NCBI GenBank assembly: GCA_964632355.1
Contig: CAZWBW010000005.1
Location: forward strand, 1-53,769
Length of the DNA: 53,769 bases
Reading direction: 5' to 3'
From: JALOAP01 sp964632355
Lineage (GTDB): Bacteria; Chloroflexota; Dehalococcoidia; Tepidiformales; Tepidiformaceae
A program made the position numbers and the translations under genes. Under the pieces are notes generated by a model, which was not told the origin of the DNA, did no database searches, and saw only the letters and a list, made by a program, of their open reading frames with translations. Below are positions 8,724 through 18,444 of the stretch, piece by piece. Numbering within the stretch: the first letter of the stretch is position 1; every line of letters starts with the position of its first letter.

Positions 8724-9323
8724 TCAAGAGTCTTGCTCACTTTCGCCCTGGCCGACGATCACCATCGCCGGGCGGATTACGCGGTCGCCAAGGCGGTAGC
8801 CCTTCTGTGCAACGTGGAGCACCTTACCTTCCGGGCCGGGTTGCCTGGCCACCGCTTCGTGTATCGATGGGTCGAAGTCCTCGCCTTCCGCGGGGATTTC
8901 GGTCACTCCCATCGCTTCCATCATGTTCCAGAACTTCCGCTGGATAGCCATGATGCCCTGCACCCAGTTCAGCCCCGCGAGCTGCGTGTCGACCGCCGCA
9001 ATCGCTCGCTCCAGGTCGTCGTACACCGGGAGCAGGTTGATGATCAGCGCAGCGGTGGCGAAGCGGCTGGTTTCCGCTCGCTCCTGTTCCACGCGCCGCT
9101 TGTAATTAATGAAGTCGGCCGCGCTGCGCTGCCAGTTTTTGTAGTAGGTGTCCGCCTTCTCGCGCAATTCCTCCAGCTCCGCCGTGAGCGAAGCCTCGTT
9201 CGTCTCCGAGCCCGACTGCGGAGGGCCAGCATCACCCGCCGGTGCGCCCGCACCGCCCGGGTCCTCCTGGTTCTCGCGAGAAGCCGCTTCCCGGTCCACC
9301 GTCTTCTCGTCGCTGTTTGTCAT
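8724..9323 (-). CDS. grpE: Nucleotide exchange factor GrpE
   Basis: GrpE (199 residues) releases ADP from DnaK. The N-terminal about 55 residues are low-complexity and acidic, followed by a long helix (LTAELEELREKADTYYKNWQRSAADFINYKRR) and the C-terminal beta domain with HEAV...V.QKGYRLGDRVIRPAMVIV. The ATG at 9323 is chosen because GGAGG sits five bases upstream; a GTG six bases earlier would lie within that ribosome site. The gene is 55 bases from dnaK and 130 from hrcA on the same strand, and so part of the CIRCE-controlled unit. Confidence 0.93.
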   Translation of the reverse strand: MTNSDEKTVDREAASRENQEDPGGAGAPAGDAGPPQSGSETNEASLTAELEELREKADTYYKNWQRSAADFINYKRRVEQERAETSRFATAALIINLLPVYDDLERAIAAVDTQLAGLNWVQGIMAIQRKFWNMMEAMGVTEIPAEGEDFDPSIHEAVARQPGPEGKVLHVAQKGYRLGDRVIRPAMVIVGQGESEQDS

Positions 9324-9396
9324 TCTCACCTCCAGGCCCGGTCGCAGTACCGGATCTTCAAGCTTGCCTTCGCAATCGCGTGACAGACGCTGCGAA

Positions 9397-9442
9397 CGGC
9401 CAGTGAAGGTTGGCTAACACATTTCAGGTGCCTTCACGGCCG
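9397..9442 (-). promoter_or_regulatory. Imperfect hairpin between hrcA and grpE
   Basis: CGGCCAGTGAAGG pairs with CCTTCACGGCCG with one bulged A, enclosing about 21 bases. It could reduce read-through from hrcA into grpE or serve as an RNA processing site; neither is shown. Confidence 0.35.
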
Positions 9443-9453
9443 GGCCCCCGTGG

Positions 9454-10485
9454 TTACTCCTCCCCGTAGAATTTCCGCATCAACTCCGTCAGGACATCGC
9501 TCACGTACCGAACGTGCGCCACCGCGTCCCCATAGGGCAACCGCGTCGGCCCCAGGATTCCCACGACGCCGCTCGCACCGCCCGGCAACCCATACCGCGC
9601 GATGACAAAGCTCATGTCCTGGTACGGACCTTCCCGGTTCTCGTCGCCGATGACCACCGCCACGTCCGCCTCCCCCACCGCACCCGCGGGGATCGCGGTC
9701 CGCAGCTGACGTTCATCGACTGCCTCCAGCGTGTCCAGGATGCGGTCGCTGCCATCGAATTCCGGCTGGCGCAGGAGTTCACGAACCCCTTCCACCACCG
9801 GCTCCTCCACCGCCTCCTGCTGCACCTTGAGCAACATGCTCGCCACCGCGGCAACGACGATCTTCTCGACCGGCCCAAGCGGCCCCGGCTCGCCATCGAA
9901 CGTAAGCTCTGTCGCGAGCTTGCCGCCCCACTCCGAGTTGAGCCGGTTCGCCAGCCGCGTCAGCTGTTCCTGGTTCACCGGAACCGGGAACTCCAGCGTC
10001 TGCTGGTGCACCGCAGCGTCGCTCGTGACCACCACCAGCAGCGCCATCGTCTCCGTCAGCTCAACGAGCTGGAGCTGCTTGAACCGCAGGTCCAGCACCT
10101 TCGGCTGCGTGACGAGTGCCACGTTGCGCATCCTCGTCGCAAGGACACTCGCCGCCAGCCGGACCCAGTCCTCAAGCTGGCGAGCGCTCTGGTGGAACTG
10201 GTGCAGGATCGTGAACTGCTCCTGCGGCGTAAGATCCCGCTCCTGCATCAGCGAACCGACGTAGTATCGGTACCCCTTGTGCGAAGGGATGCGGCCCGCC
10301 GAAGTGTGCGGGTGGGTGATGTATCCCTGGTCCTCCAGCACCGCCATTTCATTGCGAACGGTTGCGCTGGAAAGGCCGAGGGCATGACGTTGCACGAGCG
10401 CCTGGGAGCCGACGGGCGTGGCGCTATCGACATAATCGTCAATGATTAACGCGAGGATGCGCGCTCTGCGCTCTGACAAAGCCAT
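9454..10485 (-). CDS. hrcA: Heat-inducible transcription repressor HrcA
   Basis: HrcA (343 residues from the ATG at 10485) binds CIRCE operators and represses chaperone genes; it depends on chaperonin for activity in studied species. The N-terminal winged helix (LSERRARILALIIDDYVDSATPVGSQ, LSSATVRNEMAVLEDQGYI, HTSAGRIPSHKGYRYYV) is unmistakable, and the C-terminal part ends with GPTRLPYGDAVAHVRYVSDVL. A GAGGG ribosome site precedes this ATG; an in-frame TTG two codons upstream is less likely. It heads the hrcA-grpE-dnaK operon, and its own promoter region holds a perfect CIRCE, so it is autoregulated. Confidence 0.95.
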   Translation of the reverse strand: MALSERRARILALIIDDYVDSATPVGSQALVQRHALGLSSATVRNEMAVLEDQGYITHPHTSAGRIPSHKGYRYYVGSLMQERDLTPQEQFTILHQFHQSARQLEDWVRLAASVLATRMRNVALVTQPKVLDLRFKQLQLVELTETMALLVVVTSDAAVHQQTLEFPVPVNQEQLTRLANRLNSEWGGKLATELTFDGEPGPLGPVEKIVVAAVASMLLKVQQEAVEEPVVEGVRELLRQPEFDGSDRILDTLEAVDERQLRTAIPAGAVGEADVAVVIGDENREGPYQDMSFVIARYGLPGGASGVVGILGPTRLPYGDAVAHVRYVSDVLTELMRKFYGEE

Positions 10486-10506
10486 TATCAACCCTCGCTG
10501 CCCATC

Positions 10507-10533
10507 TTAGCACTCCACGATGCTGAGTGCTAA
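10507..10533. promoter_or_regulatory. CIRCE operator (HrcA binding site), perfect
   Basis: TTAGCACTC, nine-base spacer, GAGTGCTAA: both arms match the CIRCE consensus exactly. It lies 21 bases upstream of the hrcA ATG on one side and upstream of the HNH nuclease gene on the other, so HrcA bound here could affect both divergent genes. Confidence 0.97.
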
Positions 10534-10592
10534 GGGCGAGTGAACTGGGGAAGGAGGTTGCACAGGACGCAACGCCTGGCATCCTGAGGCGC

Positions 10593-11297
10593 GTGCACCC
10601 CGGGGACATTCTCACGCATACGGAAATGTGTCAGATAGAGGGAATGATGCTCCAGCGCGGCATGACGTTCCGTCCGCCGCCGCACCACGGCATCATCCTC
10701 ATGTCGCGGCGACCCGGCGCTCCGTATCAGGACACAGTCGAGGATGACGGCACCCTCATCTACGAGGGGCACGATGTACCTCGGTCGAGCCAGCATCCCG
10801 AGCCGAAACGTGTGGATCAGCCGCGTGTGACTCCGAGAGGTACTCCCACCGAGAACGGTAAGTTCGCGGACTGGACAGACCGATATCTGCGAGGGGAGGT
10901 CCCACCGGCGAGATTCCATGTCTATGAAAAGCTTCAGAGGGGCATCTGGACGTTTCGAGGCGCCTACCTCCTGAAAGGTTACCGACTCGAATTGGACAGT
11001 GTTCGAGAACGACACGTCTTTCGGTTTCACCTGTCTCCGATCGCCGAGGAGGATGGCGGCCACAAGGTGCGCGAGAAGATCACCGTAGAGGAACTGCAGT
11101 CCCGTCAGATCCCTACGTGGGTTAAACAAGCGGTCTACAAACGGGACAAGGGGCGCTGCGTCCTCTGCGGGGCGACGAACCAACTTCACTTCGACCACGA
11201 ACTGCCGTATTCGAAGGGAGGCGCGAGCGCTACACCCGCGAACGTTCGGCTCTTGTGCGCACGGCACAACCTCTCAAAGGGCGCACGGATAGAGTAG
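10593..11297 (+). CDS. HNH endonuclease with SRA/YDG-like N-terminal region
   Basis: A 234-residue protein from the GTG at 10593. The open frame extends further up to 10527, but that start would lie inside the CIRCE operator. The C-terminus is a classical HNH nuclease: CVLCG, FDHELPYSKGG, then NVRLLC and HNLSKG. The N-terminal about 140 residues (GIILMSRRPGAPYQD, LIYEGHDVP, VYEKLQRGIWTFRGAYLL) resemble the pattern of SRA/YDG modified-base-binding domains seen in some SRA-HNH enzymes. A modification-dependent restriction role is thus possible but unproven. Start choice is weakly supported (TGAGG three bases upstream). nadD begins six bases after its stop. Confidence 0.75.
   Translation: MHPGDILTHTEMCQIEGMMLQRGMTFRPPPHHGIILMSRRPGAPYQDTVEDDGTLIYEGHDVPRSSQHPEPKRVDQPRVTPRGTPTENGKFADWTDRYLRGEVPPARFHVYEKLQRGIWTFRGAYLLKGYRLELDSVRERHVFRFHLSPIAEEDGGHKVREKITVEELQSRQIPTWVKQAVYKRDKGRCVLCGATNQLHFDHELPYSKGGASATPANVRLLCARHNLSKGARIE
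11290..11295 (+). promoter_or_regulatory. Candidate -10 element of nadD (leaderless)
   Basis: TAGAGT ends seven bases before the nadD ATG and overlaps the end of the HNH gene. No ribosome binding site is visible before nadD. Confidence 0.4.
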
Positions 11298-11302
11298 CCC
11301 CC

Positions 11303-11935
11303 ATGCCCCTCATCCTCCTTGGCGGTACGTTCGACCCTCCCCACATCGGACACCTGGTGCTCGGTGAGTGCGCCCGTGCCCAGTTCGGCGCACCGACCGT
11401 CCTGTACATCCCGGCCGGCGACCCGTGGCGAAAGACTGCATCCGTTCCGGCGCCCGGGGGAGCGCCACCGCTTGAGCCCCGCGAAGTCTCTCCCGGTGAG
11501 CATCGCCTCGCGATGATTCGCCTCGCCACCGCTTCGAACCCCGCCTTCGTCGTCGACGAACGCGAGATCCGCCGACAGGGCCCCTCGTACACCGTCGACA
11601 CGCTCGAAGAGCTCCGCGCCGAGGGCCACGACGACCTCGTGCTCGTGCTCGGCGCCGATGCCCTGGCCGATCTCCCAAACTGGCGCGAACCTGAGCGAAT
11701 CGCCCGGCTCGCCACGCTTGCCGTCGCGCCGAAACCCGGCAGCCCGCCCCTGCCGGAGGGTGTCCCGCCGCACGTCACCATCGACATGCCACCCCTCGCC
11801 ATCAGCTCCACCGCCCTGCGCGAACGCGTCGCTGCCGGCAAGCCGATTCGCTACCTCGTCCCTGCCGAAGTCGAGCGGTATATCCGCGAGCACGGGCTCT
11901 ATGTGCGGCGTTCCAGCACGCCGCGCCACGTTTGA
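11303..11935 (+). CDS. nadD: Nicotinate-nucleotide adenylyltransferase
   Basis: NadD (210 residues) joins nicotinate mononucleotide and ATP to give deamido-NAD in NAD synthesis. The N-terminal nucleotidyltransferase motif GGTFDPPHIGH lies at residues 7-17, and the second motif ISSTALRERVAAGKPIRYLVP near 170-190. GADALADLPNWREPERI is the usual middle motif. The ATG at 11303 gives the family-typical start (MPLILLGG); the open frame extends upstream into the HNH gene without adding homology. It stands just ahead of the nuo operon, separated by about 150 bases from its leader. Confidence 0.93.
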   Translation: MPLILLGGTFDPPHIGHLVLGECARAQFGAPTVLYIPAGDPWRKTASVPAPGGAPPLEPREVSPGEHRLAMIRLATASNPAFVVDEREIRRQGPSYTVDTLEELRAEGHDDLVLVLGADALADLPNWREPERIARLATLAVAPKPGSPPLPEGVPPHVTIDMPPLAISSTALRERVAAGKPIRYLVPAEVERYIREHGLYVRRSSTPRHV

Positions 11936-12088
11936 AAGCGGGAAAGACACGCTGGCCCCTTCCCCGGGGCTTTCCCCCGAGCGTGCTAACTTGCCTGCCC
12001 CTTGCCCCGGTGGTAGCGTTTGTGTGCCAAGTCACAAACCCAACGGCGCGTTTCGGCGTGCCCGTCGCATAGGGGAGATAGCAACCAC
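11936..12088 (+). promoter_or_regulatory. Intergenic region carrying the likely nuo promoter
   Basis: No gene is seen here. A weak sigma70-like pair is present: TTGCCT at 11991 and TAGCGT at 12014 with a 17-base spacer. C-rich runs around 11957-11977 (CCCCTTCCCCGGGG) may form part of a nadD terminator. The assignment as nuo promoter rests mainly on position. Confidence 0.35.
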
Positions 12089-12172
12089 ATGATCCGCAGA
12101 GTTTCCCGTCCGAACACCGGTCTGGGGCTCTGCTTTTTCTTCGCCCAGACGACTCTCCGGAGGCCTGAATGA
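12089..12172 (+). CDS. Possible 27-codon leader peptide coupled to nuoA
   Basis: A short frame begins at ATG 12089, preceded by GGGGAG, and its TGA overlaps the ATG of nuoA (ATGA). The predicted peptide begins MIRRVSRPNTG and holds the run LCFFFAQ. The overlap suggests translational coupling, but nuoA also has its own GGAGG site, so the peptide may be incidental. I know of no family for it. Confidence 0.3.
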   Translation: MIRRVSRPNTGLGLCFFFAQTTLRRPE

Positions 12173-12531
12173 GCTTCTACGACACCTGGTCGGCGGTGAT
12201 GATCGCCGCGATTGCCGGCTTCGTGCTTGTGTTCACGGCGCTCGTCGCCACGAAGCTCCTGGCGCCCCGCAAGCCTGAACGGGCGAAGGGAATCGCCTAC
12301 GAGTGCGGCATGCTTCCTATTGGCCGGAACTGGACACAGGTGCATGTCCGCTACTACCTCATCGCTATCGTCTTCCTCATCTTCGATGTGGAAGTGATCT
12401 TCCTCTTCCCGTGGGCCATCACCTTTATGGACCTGCCGGAATTCGTGTTCTGGCAGATGGTGCTCTTCATCGGGATCCTCGTCCTTCCCCTGTTGTACGC
12501 CCTCAAGAGGGGAGTGTTGGAGTGGAAATGA
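12169..12531 (+). CDS. nuoA: NADH-quinone oxidoreductase subunit A
   Basis: NuoA (120 residues) is a three-helix membrane subunit of complex I at the junction with the peripheral arm. The loop after the first helix carries KGIAYECGM and the end of the loop RYYLIAIVFLIFDVEVIFLFPWA, both highly conserved. GGAGG stands five bases before the ATG. The stop overlaps the nuoB start (ATGA). First gene of an eleven-gene operon. Confidence 0.95.
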   Translation: MSFYDTWSAVMIAAIAGFVLVFTALVATKLLAPRKPERAKGIAYECGMLPIGRNWTQVHVRYYLIAIVFLIFDVEVIFLFPWAITFMDLPEFVFWQMVLFIGILVLPLLYALKRGVLEWK

Positions 12532-13103
12532 CCACCGAAAGCCCTGCCACACCTGAGTTCCAGCCCTACAAGCCAGACTTCGGCGCAGAACCTGAGCGCC
12601 TCCGGCCTGTAGATTTCCCTGACTCGCGGGCGGCCTACAAGGTCGTCCTCCCCGGCGTCATCCAGACTGGCGCCGACACCATCCTTGCTATCAGCCGAAA
12701 GAGCTCGCTCTGGCCGATGACCTTCGGCCTCGCCTGCTGCGCCATCGAAATGATGGGCGCGTTCATGGCCAACCACGACCTCGACCGCTTTGGCATCGTC
12801 CCCTGGGCGAGCCCCCGCCAGAGCGACGTCATGATCGTCTCCGGCACCGTCACCAAGAAGATGGCGCCCGCCGTCAAGCTCCTCTACGAGCAGATGCCGG
12901 CGCCGAAGTACGTCATCTCCATGGGCGCCTGCGCCACGAACGGCGGTCCGTACACCGAGTACGACCGTGTTCTCCAGGGCGTCGACAAGATTATCCCGGT
13001 CGACATCTACGTCCCCGGCTGTCCGCCGCGGCCCGAAGCCCTGCTCGATGGCTTTCTCGCGCTGCAGCGGAAGATCATGGAAGAAAAGAAGATGGTCGGA
13101 TGA
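12528..13103 (+). CDS. nuoB: NADH-quinone oxidoreductase subunit B
   Basis: NuoB (191 residues) carries the terminal 4Fe-4S cluster N2 that hands electrons to quinone. The four ligands are visible: C70-C71, C135 (SMGACAT) and C165 (PGCPPRPE). The N-terminal about 35 residues are a variable extension. The ATG at 12528 overlaps the nuoA stop by four bases, and the nuoC ATG in turn overlaps this stop, so translation is coupled through A-B-C. Confidence 0.96.
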   Translation: MTTESPATPEFQPYKPDFGAEPERLRPVDFPDSRAAYKVVLPGVIQTGADTILAISRKSSLWPMTFGLACCAIEMMGAFMANHDLDRFGIVPWASPRQSDVMIVSGTVTKKMAPAVKLLYEQMPAPKYVISMGACATNGGPYTEYDRVLQGVDKIIPVDIYVPGCPPRPEALLDGFLALQRKIMEEKKMVG

Positions 13104-13654
13104 GCAAGAAAGCGCAGTCGGGCATGCCGTATCCCATCGGAAAGCAGGTTCCACACGAGGACCTGCAGGCCGTGATCCAGCGCGTCCTCAAGGAGGTGCC
13201 GGTCGAGTTCGGTACAACATCCACCGACCTCGATGTCACCGTCCAGCCGGACGACCTTCTGCGCTTCGCCACCGGCCTCAAGGAACGCAAGGAACTCGCG
13301 TTCGACTTCCTCCGGAACATCGCGGGGGTGGACTTCGGCGAAGAAGGGATGGCGCTGAAGTACCACTTCTACTCGTTCCGGCACGGTCACGCCCTCCAGG
13401 TCACCGTCCCGCTCCGTGCGGCCGGTGAACCACACCCGGTCGTCCCTTCGCTTACGTCGCTCTACCCGGCCGCGAACTGGCACGAGCGCGAAGCACATGA
13501 GATGTTCGGCATCGATTTCGAAGGCCACCCGAACCTGAAGAACCTGCTCCTCGAAGAGGACCTGCACATCCACCCGCTCCTTAAGGCACACCCGTTGCAG
13601 GCCGCAGAAATCCTTCAGGGCATCGAGTCTGGCCCTCCGGGGTTCACGTTCTAG
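13100..13654 (+). CDS. nuoC: NADH-quinone oxidoreductase subunit C
   Basis: NuoC (184 residues) is the 30-kDa peripheral subunit. The signature is the HEREAHEMFGIDFEGHPNLKNLL segment near the C-terminus, preceded by VPSLTSLYPAANW. It is a separate gene, not fused to nuoD. The start overlaps the nuoB stop by four bases. Confidence 0.94.
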   Translation: MSKKAQSGMPYPIGKQVPHEDLQAVIQRVLKEVPVEFGTTSTDLDVTVQPDDLLRFATGLKERKELAFDFLRNIAGVDFGEEGMALKYHFYSFRHGHALQVTVPLRAAGEPHPVVPSLTSLYPAANWHEREAHEMFGIDFEGHPNLKNLLLEEDLHIHPLLKAHPLQAAEILQGIESGPPGFTF

Positions 13655-13656
13655 TC

Positions 13657-14811
13657 ATGAGCATCTGGCCCGAAGAAGACACCCGCGTACTTGCGCCCGG
13701 CGAGGCCGAATTCGATACGGTCGACATGACCATCAACATCGGGCCCGCCCACCCCGCTACCCACGGGGTGTTCCGCATGGTCCTCACCGTCGACGGCGAG
13801 GTCGTCGTCGGCTGCGAACCGTATATCGGTTACCTCCACCGCGGACTCGAAAAGCTCAGCGAAAACAACGACTACCGCCAGGCCATGGGCTACTGGGACC
13901 GCACCGACTACCTCGCCGGCATGGCCTGCGAAGTCGCGTACTGCATGGCGGTCGAAAAGCTCGGTGGCATCGAAGTCCCCGAGCGCGCGGAGTATATCCG
14001 CGTCATCATGACCGAGCTCTCCAGGCTCAACTCCCACTTCATGTTCCTGGGGGCCTTCGGCCAGGACGTCGGGTCCTTCGGCACCACCTTCACCTGGGCG
14101 TGGCGCGAACGCGAGCGCATCTACGACCTCATGGAAGAGGTCTCCGGCGACCGCATGTTCCCCACCTACATCCGCCCCGGCGGCGTCGCCATGGACCTCC
14201 CCGATAACTTCGAACCCCGGTGCCGCTGGGTGCTCGACCAGGCCAAGCGCGCACTCGAAGACTTCGACCGCCTGCTCACCGGCAACGAAGTGTTCGTCGA
14301 GCGCTGCCGCGACCTGTCGCCCATCTCCACCGAGAAAGCGATCGAGCTCGGGTTCACCGGCCCGATGCTCCGCGCGACCGGCCTCCCGTGGGACCTCCGC
14401 AAGGCCGAGCCCTACAGCGTCTACCCGCTGCTCGACTTCGATATCCCGGTCGGGAAGCAAGGCGACGTCTTCGACCGCTACTGGGTCCGGCTCGCCGAGA
14501 TGTGGCAGAGCATCCGCATCATCGAGCAATGCCTCGATAAGATTCCCGGCGGCCTCGTGCTCAACCCCGACCTTCCGAAGACCCTCCGCATCGATAGCGG
14601 GGAATGCTACCTGCGCTTCGAAGGCACCAAGGGCGAATACGGCGTCTACGGCCTCGCGCGGGGCGGCAACAAGCCGTACCGCATGAAGCTCCGTTCCCCC
14701 AGCTTCTGCAACCTCTCCGGTCTGCAGGAGATGGTTGTCGGGACCTACCTGGCCGACGCCATCATCATCCTCGGTTCGATCGACATCGTGCTTGGCGAGG
14801 TGGACAAGTAA
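13657..14811 (+). CDS. nuoD: NADH-quinone oxidoreductase subunit D
   Basis: NuoD (384 residues) is the 49-kDa subunit that forms the quinone site with NuoB. NIGPAHPATHGVFRMVLTVDGE and EPYIGYLHRGLEKL are the standard N-terminal motifs; the C-terminus ends IIILGSIDIVLGEVDK. It starts two bases after nuoC and ends directly before the nuoH ATG. Confidence 0.95.
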   Translation: MSIWPEEDTRVLAPGEAEFDTVDMTINIGPAHPATHGVFRMVLTVDGEVVVGCEPYIGYLHRGLEKLSENNDYRQAMGYWDRTDYLAGMACEVAYCMAVEKLGGIEVPERAEYIRVIMTELSRLNSHFMFLGAFGQDVGSFGTTFTWAWRERERIYDLMEEVSGDRMFPTYIRPGGVAMDLPDNFEPRCRWVLDQAKRALEDFDRLLTGNEVFVERCRDLSPISTEKAIELGFTGPMLRATGLPWDLRKAEPYSVYPLLDFDIPVGKQGDVFDRYWVRLAEMWQSIRIIEQCLDKIPGGLVLNPDLPKTLRIDSGECYLRFEGTKGEYGVYGLARGGNKPYRMKLRSPSFCNLSGLQEMVVGTYLADAIIILGSIDIVLGEVDK

Positions 14812-15941
14812 ATGCAGTTCGCAGATCCCCTGTTTGGACTACCGAGCTGGCTCGATGCGATCATCCGGATCGTGATCGTCGCCCTGGTGATGACGCTTGT
14901 CGTCATGTACCTCACCTACGGCGAACGGAAGGTTGTTGCCCGCTTCCAGCAGCGCCTCGGGCCGATGAAGACCGGCCCCTGGGGCCTCCTGCAGGCGTTC
15001 GCCGACGCGCTCAAGCTCGTCGGTAAGGAAGACCTGCGGCCCCGCGCGGCTGACCGCTGGGTGTTCGAATTTGCGCCCTACGCCACGTTCATCCCGGTCT
15101 TCGTCATCCTCGTCACGCTGCCCTTCGCGCAGGACTGGGGCGTTCGAAACCTCAGCCTCGGCCTCTTCTTCGTGTTCGCGGTCCTCGGCCTCAACATCGT
15201 GGGCATCCTGATGGCGGGCCTCGGGTCAGGGAACAAGTTCGCGCTCCTCGGCGGTGTTCGCGCAGCCGCCCAGATGATCAGCTACGAGATCCCGCTCGTC
15301 CTCAGCCTCCTCACGGTCGCCATGGTCGCGCGGACGCTCGACCTCAACGTCATCGCCCTCGCCCAGGAAGACCGGCCGTACATCCTGCTTCAGCCGCTGG
15401 CCTTCGCCATCTTCTACATCGCCATGCTCGCCGAGCTCCACCGCGCTCCGTTCGACATCCCGGTCGCGGAGTCCGAGATTACCGGTGGCTACTTCGTCGA
15501 GTTCTCCGGCATCCGCTGGTCGATGTTCCAGTTGACCGAGTACGCCTCGATGTGGGCCTTCAGCGTGTTCGGCTCGGTCATCTTCCTCGGTGGCTGGGCC
15601 TGGCCCATGGGCACCGAATGGGGCTGGGGCTGGCAGCTCGCCCTCACACTCATCAAGAGCTTCTTCTTCATCATGTCGGTCTTCTGGGTCCGCGCGACGG
15701 TGCCGCGGCTCCGCGTGGACCAGCTCATGAGCTTCTGCTGGAAGTTCCTCATCGAGCTGAGCTTCGTCCTGTTCCTTGTGAACGCCGGGTTCATCTACTA
15801 CGACGTGCCTGAGGAGATCATGGCGGTCGTCAACTGGGCCGCAGCCATCGCATTCCTCGTCGGCATCTACTACCGGGGTATGCGGAAGGCCAAGACCAGC
15901 GATCTCGTTGGGCTCTACCGAACTGCGGAGGCACCTGCGCG

Positions 15942-15945
<4 letters not shown>
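14812..15945 (+). CDS. nuoH: NADH-quinone oxidoreductase subunit H
   Basis: NuoH (377 residues, about eight transmembrane helices) shapes the quinone channel. TYGERKVVARFQQRLGPMKTGPWGLLQAFADALKL and the HRAPFDIPVAESEITGGYFVEFSG loop are diagnostic. Its stop overlaps the nuoI start by four bases. Confidence 0.95.
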
Positions 15946-17609
<1,664 letters not shown>

Positions 17610-17612
17610 TGC

Positions 17613-18116
17613 ATGGCCACTGAAGTTTTGTGGTGGATTTTCGCTGTAGCCGTTGTGGTCACGTCAGCAGGCGTGGTCTTCTCCGGCTCGGTGATCCACT
17701 CCGCTATCTTTCTCATCCTCAGCCTCGCCGGCGTCGGCGTGATGTACGTGTTCCTCACTGTCGAGTTTCTCGCACTCGTACAGTTCCTTATCTATGGCGG
17801 CGCGGTCACGGTGCTCATCCTGCTCGCATTGATGCTCACCCGGCAGGGCGCTCCGGGCCGTCCCGAACGGCTCACCGGCGGCCAGGCCCCATTCGCCATC
17901 CTCGTTGGCGGTGGGCTGGCCGCTATCCTTGTCGGCGTTAGCTTCGTCACCGACTGGCGCGAAAGCATCCCCGACGACCCGTTCAACATGCCGCTGCAGC
18001 TCATCAGTGAGCGCCTGTTCGAGGACTTCTCCGTGGCCTTCCTGCTCGCTGCCGCGCTCTTGCTGGTAGCCATGGTTGGGGCCATCATCCTTGCCCGGCA
18101 AGAGGAGGGCGAGTAG
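17613..18116 (+). CDS. nuoJ: NADH-quinone oxidoreductase subunit J
   Basis: NuoJ (167 residues, five helices) is a membrane subunit next to NuoK. The conserved helix LAGVGVMYVFLTVEFLALVQFLIYGGAVTVLILLALML includes the usual pi-bulge region, and FSVAFLLAAALLLVAMVGAIILAR is the last helix. It starts just after the nuoI stop and is followed by nuoK after two bases. Confidence 0.93.
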   Translation: MATEVLWWIFAVAVVVTSAGVVFSGSVIHSAIFLILSLAGVGVMYVFLTVEFLALVQFLIYGGAVTVLILLALMLTRQGAPGRPERLTGGQAPFAILVGGGLAAILVGVSFVTDWRESIPDDPFNMPLQLISERLFEDFSVAFLLAAALLLVAMVGAIILARQEEGE

Positions 18117-18118
18117 CC

Positions 18119-18427
18119 ATGGTGCCGATGGAGAACTACCTCGCGCTTAGCGGGATCCTCTTCGCGCTCGGTGTCTACGGGGTGTTGGCCCGGCGAAATG
18201 CGATTCTCGTGCTCATGAGCGTCGAGCTCATGCTCAACGCCGTGAGCCTGAATTTCGTCACCTTCGCCGCCTACCTCGACCCGGATCGAATTCTCGGCGC
18301 AATCTTCGCCGTGTTCGTTATCACCGTCGCGGCCGCCGAAGTCGGTCTCGCACTGGCTATCGTCATCCGGCTTTATCGCGTTCGCCAGACGGCGAATGTC
18401 GACGAAGCCGACATCTTGAAGTGGTAG
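18119..18427 (+). CDS. nuoK: NADH-quinone oxidoreductase subunit K
   Basis: NuoK (102 residues, three helices). Conserved features are YLALSGILFALGVYGVLARRN and the helix-2 glutamate in LMSVELMLNAVSLNFV, with a second Glu in AAAEVGLALAIVI. Normal family length. Confidence 0.95.
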   Translation: MVPMENYLALSGILFALGVYGVLARRNAILVLMSVELMLNAVSLNFVTFAAYLDPDRILGAIFAVFVITVAAAEVGLALAIVIRLYRVRQTANVDEADILKW

Positions 18428-18444
18428 AAGGGGCCTAGGAACGG

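Noticed and set aside
10527..10592. Start of the HNH gene at GTG 10527
   Set aside because: That codon lies within the right arm of the CIRCE and has no ribosome site; the added residues do not look conserved.
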